Shown in pieces: positions 24,877-32,657 of a stretch of 39,190 bases of DNA. This DNA comes from Paracoccus sp. (in: a-proteobacteria). GTDB lineage: Bacteria; Pseudomonadota; Alphaproteobacteria; Rhodobacterales; Rhodobacteraceae. Location: positions 3,776-42,965 of the forward strand of contig NZ_JAUNPC010000018.1 in the NCBI RefSeq assembly GCF_030536915.1, in the 5' to 3' direction. The notes under the pieces were generated by a model. That model searched no databases. It saw nothing but the letters and a program-made list of their open reading frames with translations, and was not told the DNA's origin. Numbering within the stretch: the stretch's first letter is position 1; every line of letters begins with the position of its first letter. A program made the position numbers and the translations under genes.

Positions 24877-25408
24877 TCGCCTGTTCTGGATGGGCGGCGC
24901 CATCGCGCTTGTCGCGGGCCTCGCCATCGCGCAAGGGGACCGGCTGGCCCGCGCGCTTTCCGCCGAGGCGGCCGTCACGCCACTGCTGGACGGCTGCACC
25001 GATGTGCCAGAGGCGGTGGCGCTGGCCGAAACGCTGCGGCTGCGCGGGATCGCGGTGGAGCGGGCGCTTGCGGACCTCGAACGTCGTAAGCGCGAACTGG
25101 CGGCAACCGAGGCGCAGATCACCACGCGGCTGGCCGCGCTGAAGAAGGCCAAGGCCGCGCTGGGCGAGACCCGCGAGGGCCGGAACGCGGGCCGGACCGA
25201 GGGGATCGAGCGGCTGATCGCCGTCTATGACGCGATGAAGCCCGCCGAGGCCGCGACGATCCTCGCGGCCCTGCCCCCCGATTTCGCGGCCGAGATCCTG
25301 ACCCGCGTCCAGCCCGACGCAGGCGCGCGCATCATCGCCCGGATCGATCCCGGCCATGCCGCCATCCTGACCGCCCACATGGGCGGCCCCCGCCTGACCG
25401 GAGACTGA
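24869..25408 (+). CDS. MotE-like periplasmic protein (MgtE N-terminal-like domain)
   Basis: A 179-residue protein with an N-terminal hydrophobic signal or anchor (about 6-22), a coiled-coil middle (about 65-105, ERRKRELAATEAQITTRL), and a C-terminal domain containing YDAMKPAEAATILAALPPDFAAEILTRV. The last block resembles the MgtE intracellular N domain repeats found in MotE, a chaperone of MotC stability in rhizobia. Direct placement before motA supports a role in stator assembly. MotC itself is not in the window. The start at 24869 overlaps the preceding gene, indicating coupling. Confidence 0.78.
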   Translation: MPDRLFWMGGAIALVAGLAIAQGDRLARALSAEAAVTPLLDGCTDVPEAVALAETLRLRGIAVERALADLERRKRELAATEAQITTRLAALKKAKAALGETREGRNAGRTEGIERLIAVYDAMKPAEAATILAALPPDFAAEILTRVQPDAGARIIARIDPGHAAILTAHMGGPRLTGD

Positions 25409-25409
25409 G

Positions 25410-26276
25410 ATGTTCGGCATCATCGGCATCGTCCTCACCTTCGCCATGGTCTTCGGCGGCTACATGCTGGCCGGCGGCAAGATGGCGGTGATCACCCATT
25501 CGCTGCCCTTCGAGATGATGATGATCGGCGGCGCGGCGGTGGGATCGTACCTGCTGTCGAACGACAGCGGGGTGCTGAAGCACACGGTCCCCGGCATCAT
25601 CCGCGCCTTCAAGGGCGCGCGCTGGCACGAGGCCGACAATACCCAGATGCTGTGCCTGCTGTTCCAGCTTCTCAAGATCGCCCGCGCCAACCCGATCGAA
25701 CTGGAGCAGCACATCGAGGCGCCCGGGGACTCCCCGATCTTCCAAGCCTATCCGAAAATCCTCAAGGACGAGGACGCCGTCTCGCTGATCACGGACACGA
25801 TGCGCTCGGCGAGCCTCAACTATGACGACCCCTACCAGGTCGAGGACATGCTGACGCGGCGGCTCAACCTGATGAAGGAGGAGGCGATGCATGTCCCCCA
25901 CGCACTGCAGAACATGGCCGACGCCCTGCCCGCGCTGGGGATCGTCGCGGCGGTGCTGGGCGTCATCAAGACGATGTCCTCGATCGACCAGCCACCCGAA
26001 GTGCTGGGCGGCATGATCGGCGGCGCGCTGGTCGGCACCTTCCTCGGCGTCTTCCTCGCCTACGGGCTGGTCGCGCCCTTGGCGCAGCGACTGGCGGCCG
26101 TGATGAAGCAGGACCTGGCCTTCTACGAGGTCATCAAGTCCGTGCTGATCGCGGGACTGCACCAGCATGCCACCAACCTTTGCGTCGAGGTCGGCCGCCA
26201 GGCCGCGCCCGAGCACCTGCGCCCCAGCTTCGCCGAGGTCGAGACCGCGCTGCGCGACATGAGGAAGGCCGCGTGA
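25410..26276 (+). CDS. motA: Flagellar motor stator protein MotA
   Basis: Stator subunit that, with MotB, conducts ions and exerts torque on FliG. The 288-residue protein has four membrane segments: two near the N-terminus (about 3-20 and 34-50) and two in the C-terminal half (about 172-190 and 200-222). A large cytoplasmic loop holds the charged FliG-contact region around ARANPIELEQH and YQVEDMLTRRL. The conserved Pro in DALPALGIVAAVLGVIKTM (Pro174) and GALVGTFLGVFLAYG are diagnostic. The ATG at 25410 follows the MotE-like stop by one base. No motB follows; the partner must be elsewhere. Confidence 0.95.
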   Translation: MFGIIGIVLTFAMVFGGYMLAGGKMAVITHSLPFEMMMIGGAAVGSYLLSNDSGVLKHTVPGIIRAFKGARWHEADNTQMLCLLFQLLKIARANPIELEQHIEAPGDSPIFQAYPKILKDEDAVSLITDTMRSASLNYDDPYQVEDMLTRRLNLMKEEAMHVPHALQNMADALPALGIVAAVLGVIKTMSSIDQPPEVLGGMIGGALVGTFLGVFLAYGLVAPLAQRLAAVMKQDLAFYEVIKSVLIAGLHQHATNLCVEVGRQAAPEHLRPSFAEVETALRDMRKAA

Positions 26277-26521
26277 TGCTGGCCGCTCTCGCCCTTGCCG
26301 CGGCCCAGGCGCTCAGCCCCGCCGCGAGCGCCTTCATCGATGACGCGACCGACAGGCTACTGGCCGGAGAGGAGCTTGCGCCGGACTTCCCCGTCCATCT
26401 TCAGGCCCTGCCCCCCGACCAGCGGCTGCTGGTCATCGTCCACCTGCGCCGCGCGGGCTTTCTTGCCGACGTGGTGATGCCGGTGGATTGGGTCATCGCC
26501 CCCGCCGGAGACGCGCCATGA
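26276..26521 (+). CDS. Small unknown protein between motA and flhA
   Basis: An 81-residue protein that starts with a hydrophobic stretch (MLAALALAAAQALSPAASA), which looks like a cleavable signal peptide, followed by a short acidic domain with LPPDQRLLVIVHLRRAGFLADVV and ending in VDWVIAPAG. The start shares one base with the motA stop (TGATG) and the stop overlaps flhA as ATGA, so it is tightly embedded in the operon. Codon use matches its neighbours, supporting a real gene. I do not recognise the family. A periplasmic flagellar accessory role is only inferred from position. Confidence 0.72.
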   Translation: MLAALALAAAQALSPAASAFIDDATDRLLAGEELAPDFPVHLQALPPDQRLLVIVHLRRAGFLADVVMPVDWVIAPAGDAP

Positions 26522-28596
26522 CCGCGGTCGCGCCCGTGGGCGAAAGCCTCTCCGCCTCGGCAAGGCCGCTCGCCATTACCGGCGCGCTGGTGCTGGTGGT
26601 GATGTCGATGGTGATCCCGATCCCGGCCGCGCTGCTGGACGTGGGGATCGCCTTATCGATTGCCACCTCGATGCTGATCCTGGTGATGGCGAGCGTCGTC
26701 CACAAGCCCACCGACTTCCAGGCCTTCCCGGTGATGCTGCTGATCTCGCTGCTGATCCGGCTGTCGCTGAATGTCTCCTCGACCCGGCTGATCCTGACCG
26801 AGGGCCACACCGGCCCGGATGCGGCGGGCGAGGTCATCAGCGGATTCGCGCAATTCGTTGCGGGCGGCTCGCTGATGGTCGGGATCACGGTCTTTGCCGT
26901 GATCTCGATCGTGAACTTCATGGTGATCACCAAGGGCTCGGGGCGAATGGCCGAGGTCTCGGCCCGCTTCGCGCTCGATTCGCTACCGGGCAAGCAGCTG
27001 GCCATCGATGGCGACCTGAACTCGGGCGCGATCACCCATGAGGAGGCCAAGCGCCGCCGGGCGCAGGACGGGCGGGAAATCAGCTTCTACGGCTCGCTCG
27101 ATGGCGCGTCCAAGTTCGTCAAGGGCGACGCCATCGCCGGGCTGCTGATCACCGCCGTCAACTTCTTCGTGGGCCTGGGCGTCGGGCTGATTTCCCACGG
27201 GATGCCGGCGGGCGAGGCGCTTGCGACCTATTCGCAACTGACCATCGGCGACGGGCTGGTGACGCAGGTGCCCGCGCTCATCACCTCGATGGCGGCGGCG
27301 CTGCTGCTCTCGCGCGGAGGCTCGACCGAGTCGACGGCCGACCTGCTGTCGCAGCAGGTCGCGCAGGGCTGGCACGCGCCAGCGCTCGCGGCCGCGGGCA
27401 TGGCGGTGCTGGCCTTCGTGCCGGGGATGCCGACGCTGATCTTCCTGGCGATTGCCGGAATCGCCGCATGGTTCGCCTGGCGCAACGCCACCCGCCCAGC
27501 CGCCGCGCCCGAGGAGACGAGGGACGCGGCCTCTGCGGCACCCGCAAGGCCGCGGATCGGCGACGTGCTGGATACCGACGAGATCTGCGTGGAAATCGGC
27601 GCCGACCTGATCGCGGCGGCGCTGGACCCCACGCGCGGCCTCGGCGGGCGCATCAACAACCTGCGCATCCATATCGCCCGCAGCTATGGCATCATCCTGC
27701 CCGAGGTGCGGATCACCGACGCCATCGGCGGCGCGCCCGGCGAATATGTCATCCGCATCCACGGCGTCGTCCGGGCGCGCGGGCGGCTGAACCCGCACCA
27801 GATCCTCGCGCTGGGGTCCGAGGACCTGCTGGCCCATATCCCCGGCGAACGCACGCGTGAGCCCGTCTATGACAGCCCCGCCCGCTGGATCGACCCGTCG
27901 CGCCAGGACGAGGCCGCAATTTCCGGCGCCAGCGTGGTGACGCCGATGGAGGTGCTGTCCACCCACCTGATGGAAACCGTCAAGGCGCAGATGCCGGCGC
28001 TGCTGACGCTCGGCTCGCTGCAGCGGCTGATGCAGGAACTGCGCGCGCTGTCGGACGAGACGCGGGCGCAGGCCTACCAGCGCGTCTTTGACAGCATGAT
28101 CCCCGACAAGGTCGCGCCCGAGCAGTTGCTGGCGGTTCTGCGCCTGCTGCTGGAGGACCGCATCTCGATCCGCAACCTCGCGCTGATCGTGGAAGGCATC
28201 CACGAAAGCCGCTCGCCCGACCCCGAGATCGCGGCCGAGTTCGTCCGCCGCCGCCTGCGCGGCCAGATCACCGAGGCGCTGGCCGACCCCGACGGGCAGC
28301 TTGACGTCATGCAACTGCATCCGGGATGGGAATCCGAGTTCCTGCGCGCCGAGGCCGAACCGGGCCGCGCCCCCGGGGCGATCACCCCCCCGCTGATCCA
28401 GCGGCTGACGGAAAAGCTGCGCCTCGCCGCAGCCAGCCTGCCGCCCGAGGCGCAACCCGCGCTGGTCGTTCCCGACCACCGCCGCCGGCTGATCCGGGCG
28501 ATGGCGAAGGGCGCGGGACTTTCCTGGCCGGTCCTGGGCATCGACGAGGTCGATCCGCAGGCGCGGATCCGGCTGGTCGGCACGGTCGAGCCATGA
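26518..28596 (+). CDS. flhA: Flagellar export gate protein FlhA
   Basis: Largest component of the flagellar type III export gate; its nonameric cytoplasmic ring receives substrate-chaperone complexes and couples proton flow to export. The 692-residue protein shows about eight membrane segments in the first 320 residues and the FHIPEP-type signature region (LLIRLSLNVSSTRLIL, VVFAVISIVNFMVITKGS-like and AEVSARFALDSLPGKQLAIDGDL). The cytoplasmic domain includes EVRITDAIGGAPGEYVIRIHG and LRLLLEDRISIRNLALIVEG. The ATG at 26518 overlaps the upstream stop, and the stop overlaps fliR as ATGA. Confidence 0.96.
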   Translation: MTAVAPVGESLSASARPLAITGALVLVVMSMVIPIPAALLDVGIALSIATSMLILVMASVVHKPTDFQAFPVMLLISLLIRLSLNVSSTRLILTEGHTGPDAAGEVISGFAQFVAGGSLMVGITVFAVISIVNFMVITKGSGRMAEVSARFALDSLPGKQLAIDGDLNSGAITHEEAKRRRAQDGREISFYGSLDGASKFVKGDAIAGLLITAVNFFVGLGVGLISHGMPAGEALATYSQLTIGDGLVTQVPALITSMAAALLLSRGGSTESTADLLSQQVAQGWHAPALAAAGMAVLAFVPGMPTLIFLAIAGIAAWFAWRNATRPAAAPEETRDAASAAPARPRIGDVLDTDEICVEIGADLIAAALDPTRGLGGRINNLRIHIARSYGIILPEVRITDAIGGAPGEYVIRIHGVVRARGRLNPHQILALGSEDLLAHIPGERTREPVYDSPARWIDPSRQDEAAISGASVVTPMEVLSTHLMETVKAQMPALLTLGSLQRLMQELRALSDETRAQAYQRVFDSMIPDKVAPEQLLAVLRLLLEDRISIRNLALIVEGIHESRSPDPEIAAEFVRRRLRGQITEALADPDGQLDVMQLHPGWESEFLRAEAEPGRAPGAITPPLIQRLTEKLRLAAASLPPEAQPALVVPDHRRRLIRAMAKGAGLSWPVLGIDEVDPQARIRLVGTVEP

Positions 28597-29333
28597 CGCC
28601 TGAGCTTCTTCTCTGGCTGACGCCCCTGCTGCTGGTTTATGCCCGCATCCAGGCCTGCCTGCTGGCGATGCCGGGGATCGGCGAGCGGTTCCTGCCGATC
28701 CGGGTGCGGGTCGCCGCGGCGATGTCGCTGGCACCGCTTTACGCCGGGGCCGCCCGGCCCATGCCCCCGCCCTTGCCGCTGCAGCTCGCGGCGCTCATGG
28801 CCGCCGAGATCGTCTCGGGGCTGGTCCTCGGGCTGATGGTGCGGGTCGTGGCGATGGCGCTGGACGTGGCCTCGACGACGCTGGCGCAAAGCGCCTCGAT
28901 GTCGGCGCTGCTGGGGATCTCGGATGACATGCCGCCGCATCCGATCGGCAACCTCATGCACATGGCGGGGCTGGCGGTCCTGATGGCCATGGGCCTGCCG
29001 GTGATGATCTGCCAGGTCCTGACTGACAGCTTCGCGGTGAAGCCGCCGGGGCTCTGGCCCGAGATCGGGGCGCTCTGGCCCGCTTTCCCCGGGCTGATCG
29101 CCCACAGCTTCACGCTGGCGCTGCTGCTTGCCTCGCCCTTCATCCTCGGCGGCCTGCTGTTCCAGTTGCTCTCGGGCGTGGTTGCCCGCGTGATGCCTGC
29201 GATGCCGGTGGTCTTCGTGGCCGCCCCTGCCGCGATCCTGCTGGCGCTTGCGGCGCTGGCACTGCTGATGCCGGGCTTGCTGTCGATCTGGGCCGGAAAC
29301 GTGCTGTCGCTTGAACTGCCGGACCTGCGATGA
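28593..29333 (+). CDS. fliR: Flagellar export gate protein FliR
   Basis: A 246-residue membrane protein, one copy per FliPQR gate. It is almost wholly hydrophobic with about six segments. Family-like blocks are LLVYARIQACLLAMPGIGE at the N-terminus, LALLLASPFILGGLLFQL and VVARVMPAMPVVFVAAPA near the C-terminus. Start at 28593 overlaps the flhA stop as ATGA and the stop overlaps flhB as ATGA, giving the classic flhA-fliR-flhB export block. fliQ is not adjacent and must lie elsewhere. Confidence 0.92.
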   Translation: MTPELLLWLTPLLLVYARIQACLLAMPGIGERFLPIRVRVAAAMSLAPLYAGAARPMPPPLPLQLAALMAAEIVSGLVLGLMVRVVAMALDVASTTLAQSASMSALLGISDDMPPHPIGNLMHMAGLAVLMAMGLPVMICQVLTDSFAVKPPGLWPEIGALWPAFPGLIAHSFTLALLLASPFILGGLLFQLLSGVVARVMPAMPVVFVAAPAAILLALAALALLMPGLLSIWAGNVLSLELPDLR

Positions 29334-30421
29334 GCGAGGAGGACAAGGACGACCGCCAGCACGAGCCGAGCGAGCAGAAACTTCGCCGCGCGCGCGAAAA
29401 GGGCGACATTCCGCGCTCGGCCGAGGTCGCGACCGCGCTGGCCTATCTGGGCTTTCTGGGCGCCTTCATCCTGGCCGGTGCGACCGTCATTCCCGCATGG
29501 CTTGGCTTGGCCCAGCGGACCCTGGGCGGGGAACCCCTGCCCGAAAGCTCCGACGCCTTGGCCCGGTCGCTGGGGCTTCTGTCTGTCGCCGCGGTTCTCG
29601 GCACGGTGCTGGTCCCGGCGGTGCTGGTCCTGGCGGGGCTGGTGATCCAGCGCGGGCTGGTCTTCACGCCCTCGCGGCTTGCCCCCGATCTCAAGCGCGT
29701 GGACCCGTTCAGGAATGCCGCCCAGAAGTTCGGCAGGACCGGGCTTGTGACCTTTGCCATCTCGCTTGCCAAGCTGGGCGGCGTCGCCGCGGGTGGCGCG
29801 CTGCTGTTCGCCACCTTGGGCGAGACGATCGTGCAGGCCGCCCGCATGGGCGCGACCGCCTGGACGCAGGCGCTGCCGGTCCTGATCCGGCAGGTCCTGA
29901 TCCTGGCGCTGGCCGTGGCGCTGGTCTTCGCGGGTGTCGATCTGCTGTGGAAGCATTTCGACTTTCGCCGCCGCAACCGGATGACCCGGAAAGAGGTCGA
30001 GGACGAGCACAAGGACAGCGAGGGCGATCCCCATCTCAAGGCGGCGCGGCGGCAGAAGGCGGTCGATCTCGCGCTCGGCTCGATGCTGGCGGACGTGGAA
30101 CGGGCGGATGTGGTGATCGTGAACCCGACGCATTACGCGGTCGCCCTGGAATGGAAGCGCGGCAGCGGCCGGGCGCCGGTCTGCCTTGCCAAGGGCGTGG
30201 ACGAGGTCGCGGCCCGCATCCGCCAGCGCGCCCGCGATCACAGGGTCCCGGTCTGGTCCGATCCCCCCTGCGCGCGCGCGCTGCACGCGACACTGGGGAT
30301 CGGGGACGAGATCCCCCATGCCCAGTTCGGCGCCGTGGCCGCGGCCATCCGCTTTGCCGAAGCGATGCGCGCCAAGGCACGCGGGGGATACGGGGGCGAT
30401 CTGGAAGGGGCTGCGAAATGA
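29330..30421 (+). CDS. flhB: Flagellar export switch protein FlhB
   Basis: Controls the change of export specificity from rod/hook to filament substrates. The 363-residue protein begins with the charged lead SEEDKDDRQHEPSEQKLRRA and has four membrane segments between about 35 and 215. The cytoplasmic domain has the autocleavage site NPTH at 265-268 in the block VVIVNPTHYAVAL. The C-terminus contains VPVWSDPPCARALHATLGIGDEIP. Length and organisation match the family. The stop overlaps an ATG (ATGA) that opens the questionable frame 30418-30702. Confidence 0.96.
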   Translation: MSEEDKDDRQHEPSEQKLRRAREKGDIPRSAEVATALAYLGFLGAFILAGATVIPAWLGLAQRTLGGEPLPESSDALARSLGLLSVAAVLGTVLVPAVLVLAGLVIQRGLVFTPSRLAPDLKRVDPFRNAAQKFGRTGLVTFAISLAKLGGVAAGGALLFATLGETIVQAARMGATAWTQALPVLIRQVLILALAVALVFAGVDLLWKHFDFRRRNRMTRKEVEDEHKDSEGDPHLKAARRQKAVDLALGSMLADVERADVVIVNPTHYAVALEWKRGSGRAPVCLAKGVDEVAARIRQRARDHRVPVWSDPPCARALHATLGIGDEIPHAQFGAVAAAIRFAEAMRAKARGGYGGDLEGAAK

Positions 30422-30702
30422 CTGGTCCTGCCGCAAGGCGCCCCCAGTTCCCGCACGGCAGGCACAACGCAGCGCCGCCGCAGGCCGTGCGGATCACTGC
30501 CGGCATTTCGTCAGCACCTGCCCTCTCTTCGTTTCCGGTGGCGCAGGGCACGGATCGGGTTCGTGCCGGCCGCCCGCGCGACACGGCACATGGACGGCCT
30601 CTGCCCGCATATGGCGGATGCGGCAGCCTGATCGGAGAGCGCGACACCAATGGCCAGGCTGATGCGAGGCGATGGCCGATGATCCGGGCGGACATGTCAT
30701 GA
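30418..30702 (+). CDS. Doubtful 94-residue ORF linking flhB and the FliJ-like gene
   Basis: The frame starts at an ATG overlapping the flhB stop and ends with a TGA overlapping the ATG of the FliJ-like gene at 30699, so both junctions are ATGA, the coupling pattern used throughout this operon. The product is rich in Arg, Pro, Gly and Ala, has no membrane helix or domain I recognise, and its codon choice (AGG, GGA, TCA, CCT) is unlike flhB. It could be a fast-evolving small protein, inserted DNA that kept coupling, or a chance frame. Confidence 0.3.
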   Translation: MTGPAARRPQFPHGRHNAAPPQAVRITAGISSAPALSSFPVAQGTDRVRAGRPRDTAHGRPLPAYGGCGSLIGERDTNGQADARRWPMIRADMS

Positions 30703-31079
30703 GCGGCAAAAGCGGACAACTCGGCGCGCTCGCGCGTCTGGCGCGCATCAAGGCGGACGCGGACCTGCGCCGCTATGCCGCCTATCGGGCCCATTCCGAG
30801 GCCATGCAGCGTCAGGTCGATGCCCTTCGCACCGATCTGGCCGAGGCGATCGCCGCCCCCGGTGCGGACAGGCCGGACCAGTGGCGGCTGACGACGGCGA
30901 TGGTGGCTTATCGCACCGGCCAGGCGCAACGTGCCGAGGTCGCGCTGGCACGGATGAAGCCCGGCCTTGAGGTCGCTCGACGTGTAGCCACCCTCGCCTT
31001 CGGCCGCGCCGAGGCGCTGTCCAGCCTGCAGCAACTGAGGGAGGATCAGGAACGCAGGAAGGCGGAGCGGAGAGGGTAA
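30699..31079 (+). CDS. FliJ-like coiled-coil flagellar protein
   Basis: A 126-residue, almost entirely helical, charged protein: ARLARIKADADLRRYAAYRA, then AMQRQVDALRTDLAEAIAA, and a basic end LQQLREDQERRKAERRG. The antiparallel coiled-coil look, size, and position at the end of an flhA-fliR-flhB block suggest a FliJ-like export chaperone or other flagellar assembly factor, but sequence identity is too low to be sure. Start at 30699 follows an ATGA overlap; an in-frame ATG at 30672 would add nine residues. It is the last gene of the rightward flagellar arm. Confidence 0.55.
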   Translation: MSGKSGQLGALARLARIKADADLRRYAAYRAHSEAMQRQVDALRTDLAEAIAAPGADRPDQWRLTTAMVAYRTGQAQRAEVALARMKPGLEVARRVATLAFGRAEALSSLQQLREDQERRKAERRG

Positions 31080-31192
31080 AGGGTTCAGGCAATGGCAACA
31101 CAACGCCGGGGGATTTGCAGCATCCTTAGGAAGATTCTGGCTGCAGTCGCCTGCGTCCTCGCCCGCATCCGCCATGCCGCAAGACCGGCCCG

Positions 31193-31211
31193 GGCAGGGG
31201 CACCACCTGCC
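31193..31211 (+). terminator. Small hairpin after the flagellar arm
   Basis: GGCAGG (31193-31198) and CCTGCC (31206-31211) with a 7-base loop, about 115 bases past the FliJ-like stop and 26 bases beyond the 3' end of rimI on the other strand. No T-tract; could serve either convergent transcript. Weak candidate. Confidence 0.22.
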
Positions 31212-31236
31212 GTTGTCGCCGATGGGGGGCGGGCCG

Positions 31237-31641
31237 TCAGCCTGAAAGCGGGTGCCGCATGACCACCGCATCAATGCCGGGCGCATAATAGTTTCGCCGC
31301 AGTCCTGCGGGCGACCAGCCGCAAGCCCGGTAAAGCGCAAGCGCCGGGGCGTTGTCGGATGCAACCTCGAGGAACGCGGCCTCTGCGCCTGCCGCGGCGC
31401 AGGCCGCCTGAAAGCGGCGGACCAGGTCGCGCCCGCGTCCGGCCCGGCGGGCGGCGGGATCGACGGCAAGCGTCAGAAGCTCGGCCTCACCCCCTGCGAT
31501 CCGGCCCAGAAGGAAGCCGCCCGCCGTCTCATGCAGCACGCAGGCGGCGGATGAAAGCAGGGCGGCGAACTCGGCTTCGTTCCAAGGCCGCGGCGTGACA
31601 AAGCAGCGGGCGTGAAGCTCGGCAAGCTCGCGGGGGGTCAT
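31237..31641 (-). CDS. rimI: GNAT acetyltransferase, RimI-like
   Basis: A 134-residue GNAT-fold N-acetyltransferase. The acetyl-CoA-binding block LTLAVDPAARRAGRGRDLVRR carries the Q/RxxGxG/A pattern (RRAGRG), followed by AAFLEVASDNAPALALYRACGW, typical of RimI (ribosomal protein bS18 alanine acetyltransferase). The N-terminal LHARCFVTPRPWNEAEFAALL is also RimI-like. Its position directly after tsaB, overlapping by ATGA, is the usual tsaB-rimI arrangement and supports the call. The protein is slightly shorter than E. coli RimI (148). Confidence 0.85.
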   Translation of the reverse strand: MTPRELAELHARCFVTPRPWNEAEFAALLSSAACVLHETAGGFLLGRIAGGEAELLTLAVDPAARRAGRGRDLVRRFQAACAAAGAEAAFLEVASDNAPALALYRACGWSPAGLRRNYYAPGIDAVVMRHPLSG

Positions 31642-32657
31642 CGCAGGATCATGGGCGGAGGGTCACGGGGCGGAGCGGCATCGGCCGGGCGAAGATACAG
31701 CGGCGCCGGCCGGGGAACATGGCCTTGGGTCGAAATCCCGCCGATCGCTGCCATACGCCCGAGCGCCACCCGCGCGATTGCGACCGCGACCGGGTGACGC
31801 GGCAGGCAGGCAGGCAGGCCGGGCGGAAGCCGGCCGCTTCTGGAAAGCACCGGGCCATGGGGGGCGCTGCGTGGGCAAGGCGTGGAAGGCGCGCTCCCCG
31901 GCTGGTCAGTGGCGGCCGATCCCGCGAGAGACGGGGTTGGGGCACCCTTACCTGCTTCCGCAGGAGCGAAGCCTGAAGCGCCATCCGGCAGGCCATCATC
32001 GCGCATCAGGGGACCGCGGTCCGGGGTTCCTGATGATCTCGCCATGACTGAGAGGTGCGGCGGCAGGGCAGGCTTTTCGGCTTGTCCGGGGTTCCAGGCC
32101 CGGCGCATGACCTCGGCAGCCGCGTCGGAGGGGCCTGCATGATCCATGCCGCTTGAAGCCCCTGTCCGGGCACCGTCCTCGGTCCCGGCGGCACCAGCCG
32201 CAGCAGCCGGCAGGCCGTCGACTGCGACAGGCCGGCCTGCCGCATCCCCTATGGCCTGGACATCGGCGCAGGGGCCGAAATCCTGCCAGACCACTTCCTC
32301 CCCCCGCAGCGGCACCACGGCCCGGCAGGGGCGTAGCGCATCGCAGGCGGCGGCCTCGGTCGCCGAGACGCCCAGCGCGGGGATGCCCAGCGACAGCGCC
32401 AGCCCGCGCGCCGCCGCGACCGAGATGCGGATGCCGGTGAAGTTGCCCGGACCGACGCCCACCCCGATGGCATCCAAGTCGGGCCAGGACAGGCCAGCCT
32501 CGGCCAGAAGCTCTTCGAGCAGCGGAAACAGGCGCTCGGCCTGGCCCCTCGTCATCGGCTCGACGCGCTGGGCCAGCACGCGGTCGCCGCAAATGACAGC
32601 GGCCGCGCAATGCGCGGCCGACGTGTCGAAGCCCAGGACCCGAAGGCCGTCAGGCAA
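31638..32657 (-). CDS. tsaB: tRNA threonylcarbamoyladenosine synthesis protein TsaB with a large in-frame insertion
   Basis: TsaB scaffolds TsaD and TsaE in making t6A37 of ANN-decoding tRNAs. The N-terminal lobe is intact: VLGFDTSAAHCAAAV, MTRGQAERLFPLLEELL and GVGVGPGNFTGIRISVAAARGL. The C-terminal end, PVAVAIARVALGRMA then PRPAPLYLRPADAAPP, is also TsaB-like. Between them, about residues 151-287 are a Ser/Pro/Gly/Ala-rich stretch without family similarity, raising the length to 339 from the usual 200-230. The frame stays open, so the protein may fold around a disordered loop or be impaired. The start is a TTG at 32657, eight bases inside the upstream gene; no ATG fits. tsaB is normally essential, so the gene is probably functional. 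Confidence 0.82.
   Translation of the reverse strand: MPDGLRVLGFDTSAAHCAAAVICGDRVLAQRVEPMTRGQAERLFPLLEELLAEAGLSWPDLDAIGVGVGPGNFTGIRISVAAARGLALSLGIPALGVSATEAAACDALRPCRAVVPLRGEEVVWQDFGPCADVQAIGDAAGRPVAVDGLPAAAAGAAGTEDGARTGASSGMDHAGPSDAAAEVMRRAWNPGQAEKPALPPHLSVMARSSGTPDRGPLMRDDGLPDGASGFAPAEAGKGAPTPSLAGSAATDQPGSAPSTPCPRSAPHGPVLSRSGRLPPGLPACLPRHPVAVAIARVALGRMAAIGGISTQGHVPRPAPLYLRPADAAPPRDPPPMILR
31797..32207 (-). other. Low-complexity in-frame insertion inside tsaB
   Basis: About 411 bases (137 codons) with weaker third-position GC than flanking tsaB sequence and no similarity to TsaB. GGCAGGCCG occurs near both edges (31813 and 32209), and its inverse complement lies at 32233-32241. The same 9-mer also occurs in ordinary genes, for example near 4042, so the repeats could be chance. 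No transposase or clear terminal repeats were seen. Confidence 0.6.
31801..31818. repeat. GGCA tetranucleotide tandem repeat inside tsaB
   Basis: Four and a half uninterrupted GGCA units at the downstream edge of the tsaB insertion. A change of one unit would shift the reading frame and remove the C-terminal TsaB segment. Confidence 0.7.

Noticed and set aside
31801-32242. Terminal inverted repeats of a mobile element at the tsaB insertion
   Set aside because: GGCAGGCC also occurs inside ordinary genes such as the MATE gene near 4042, there is no transposase, and no clear target duplication could be defined.
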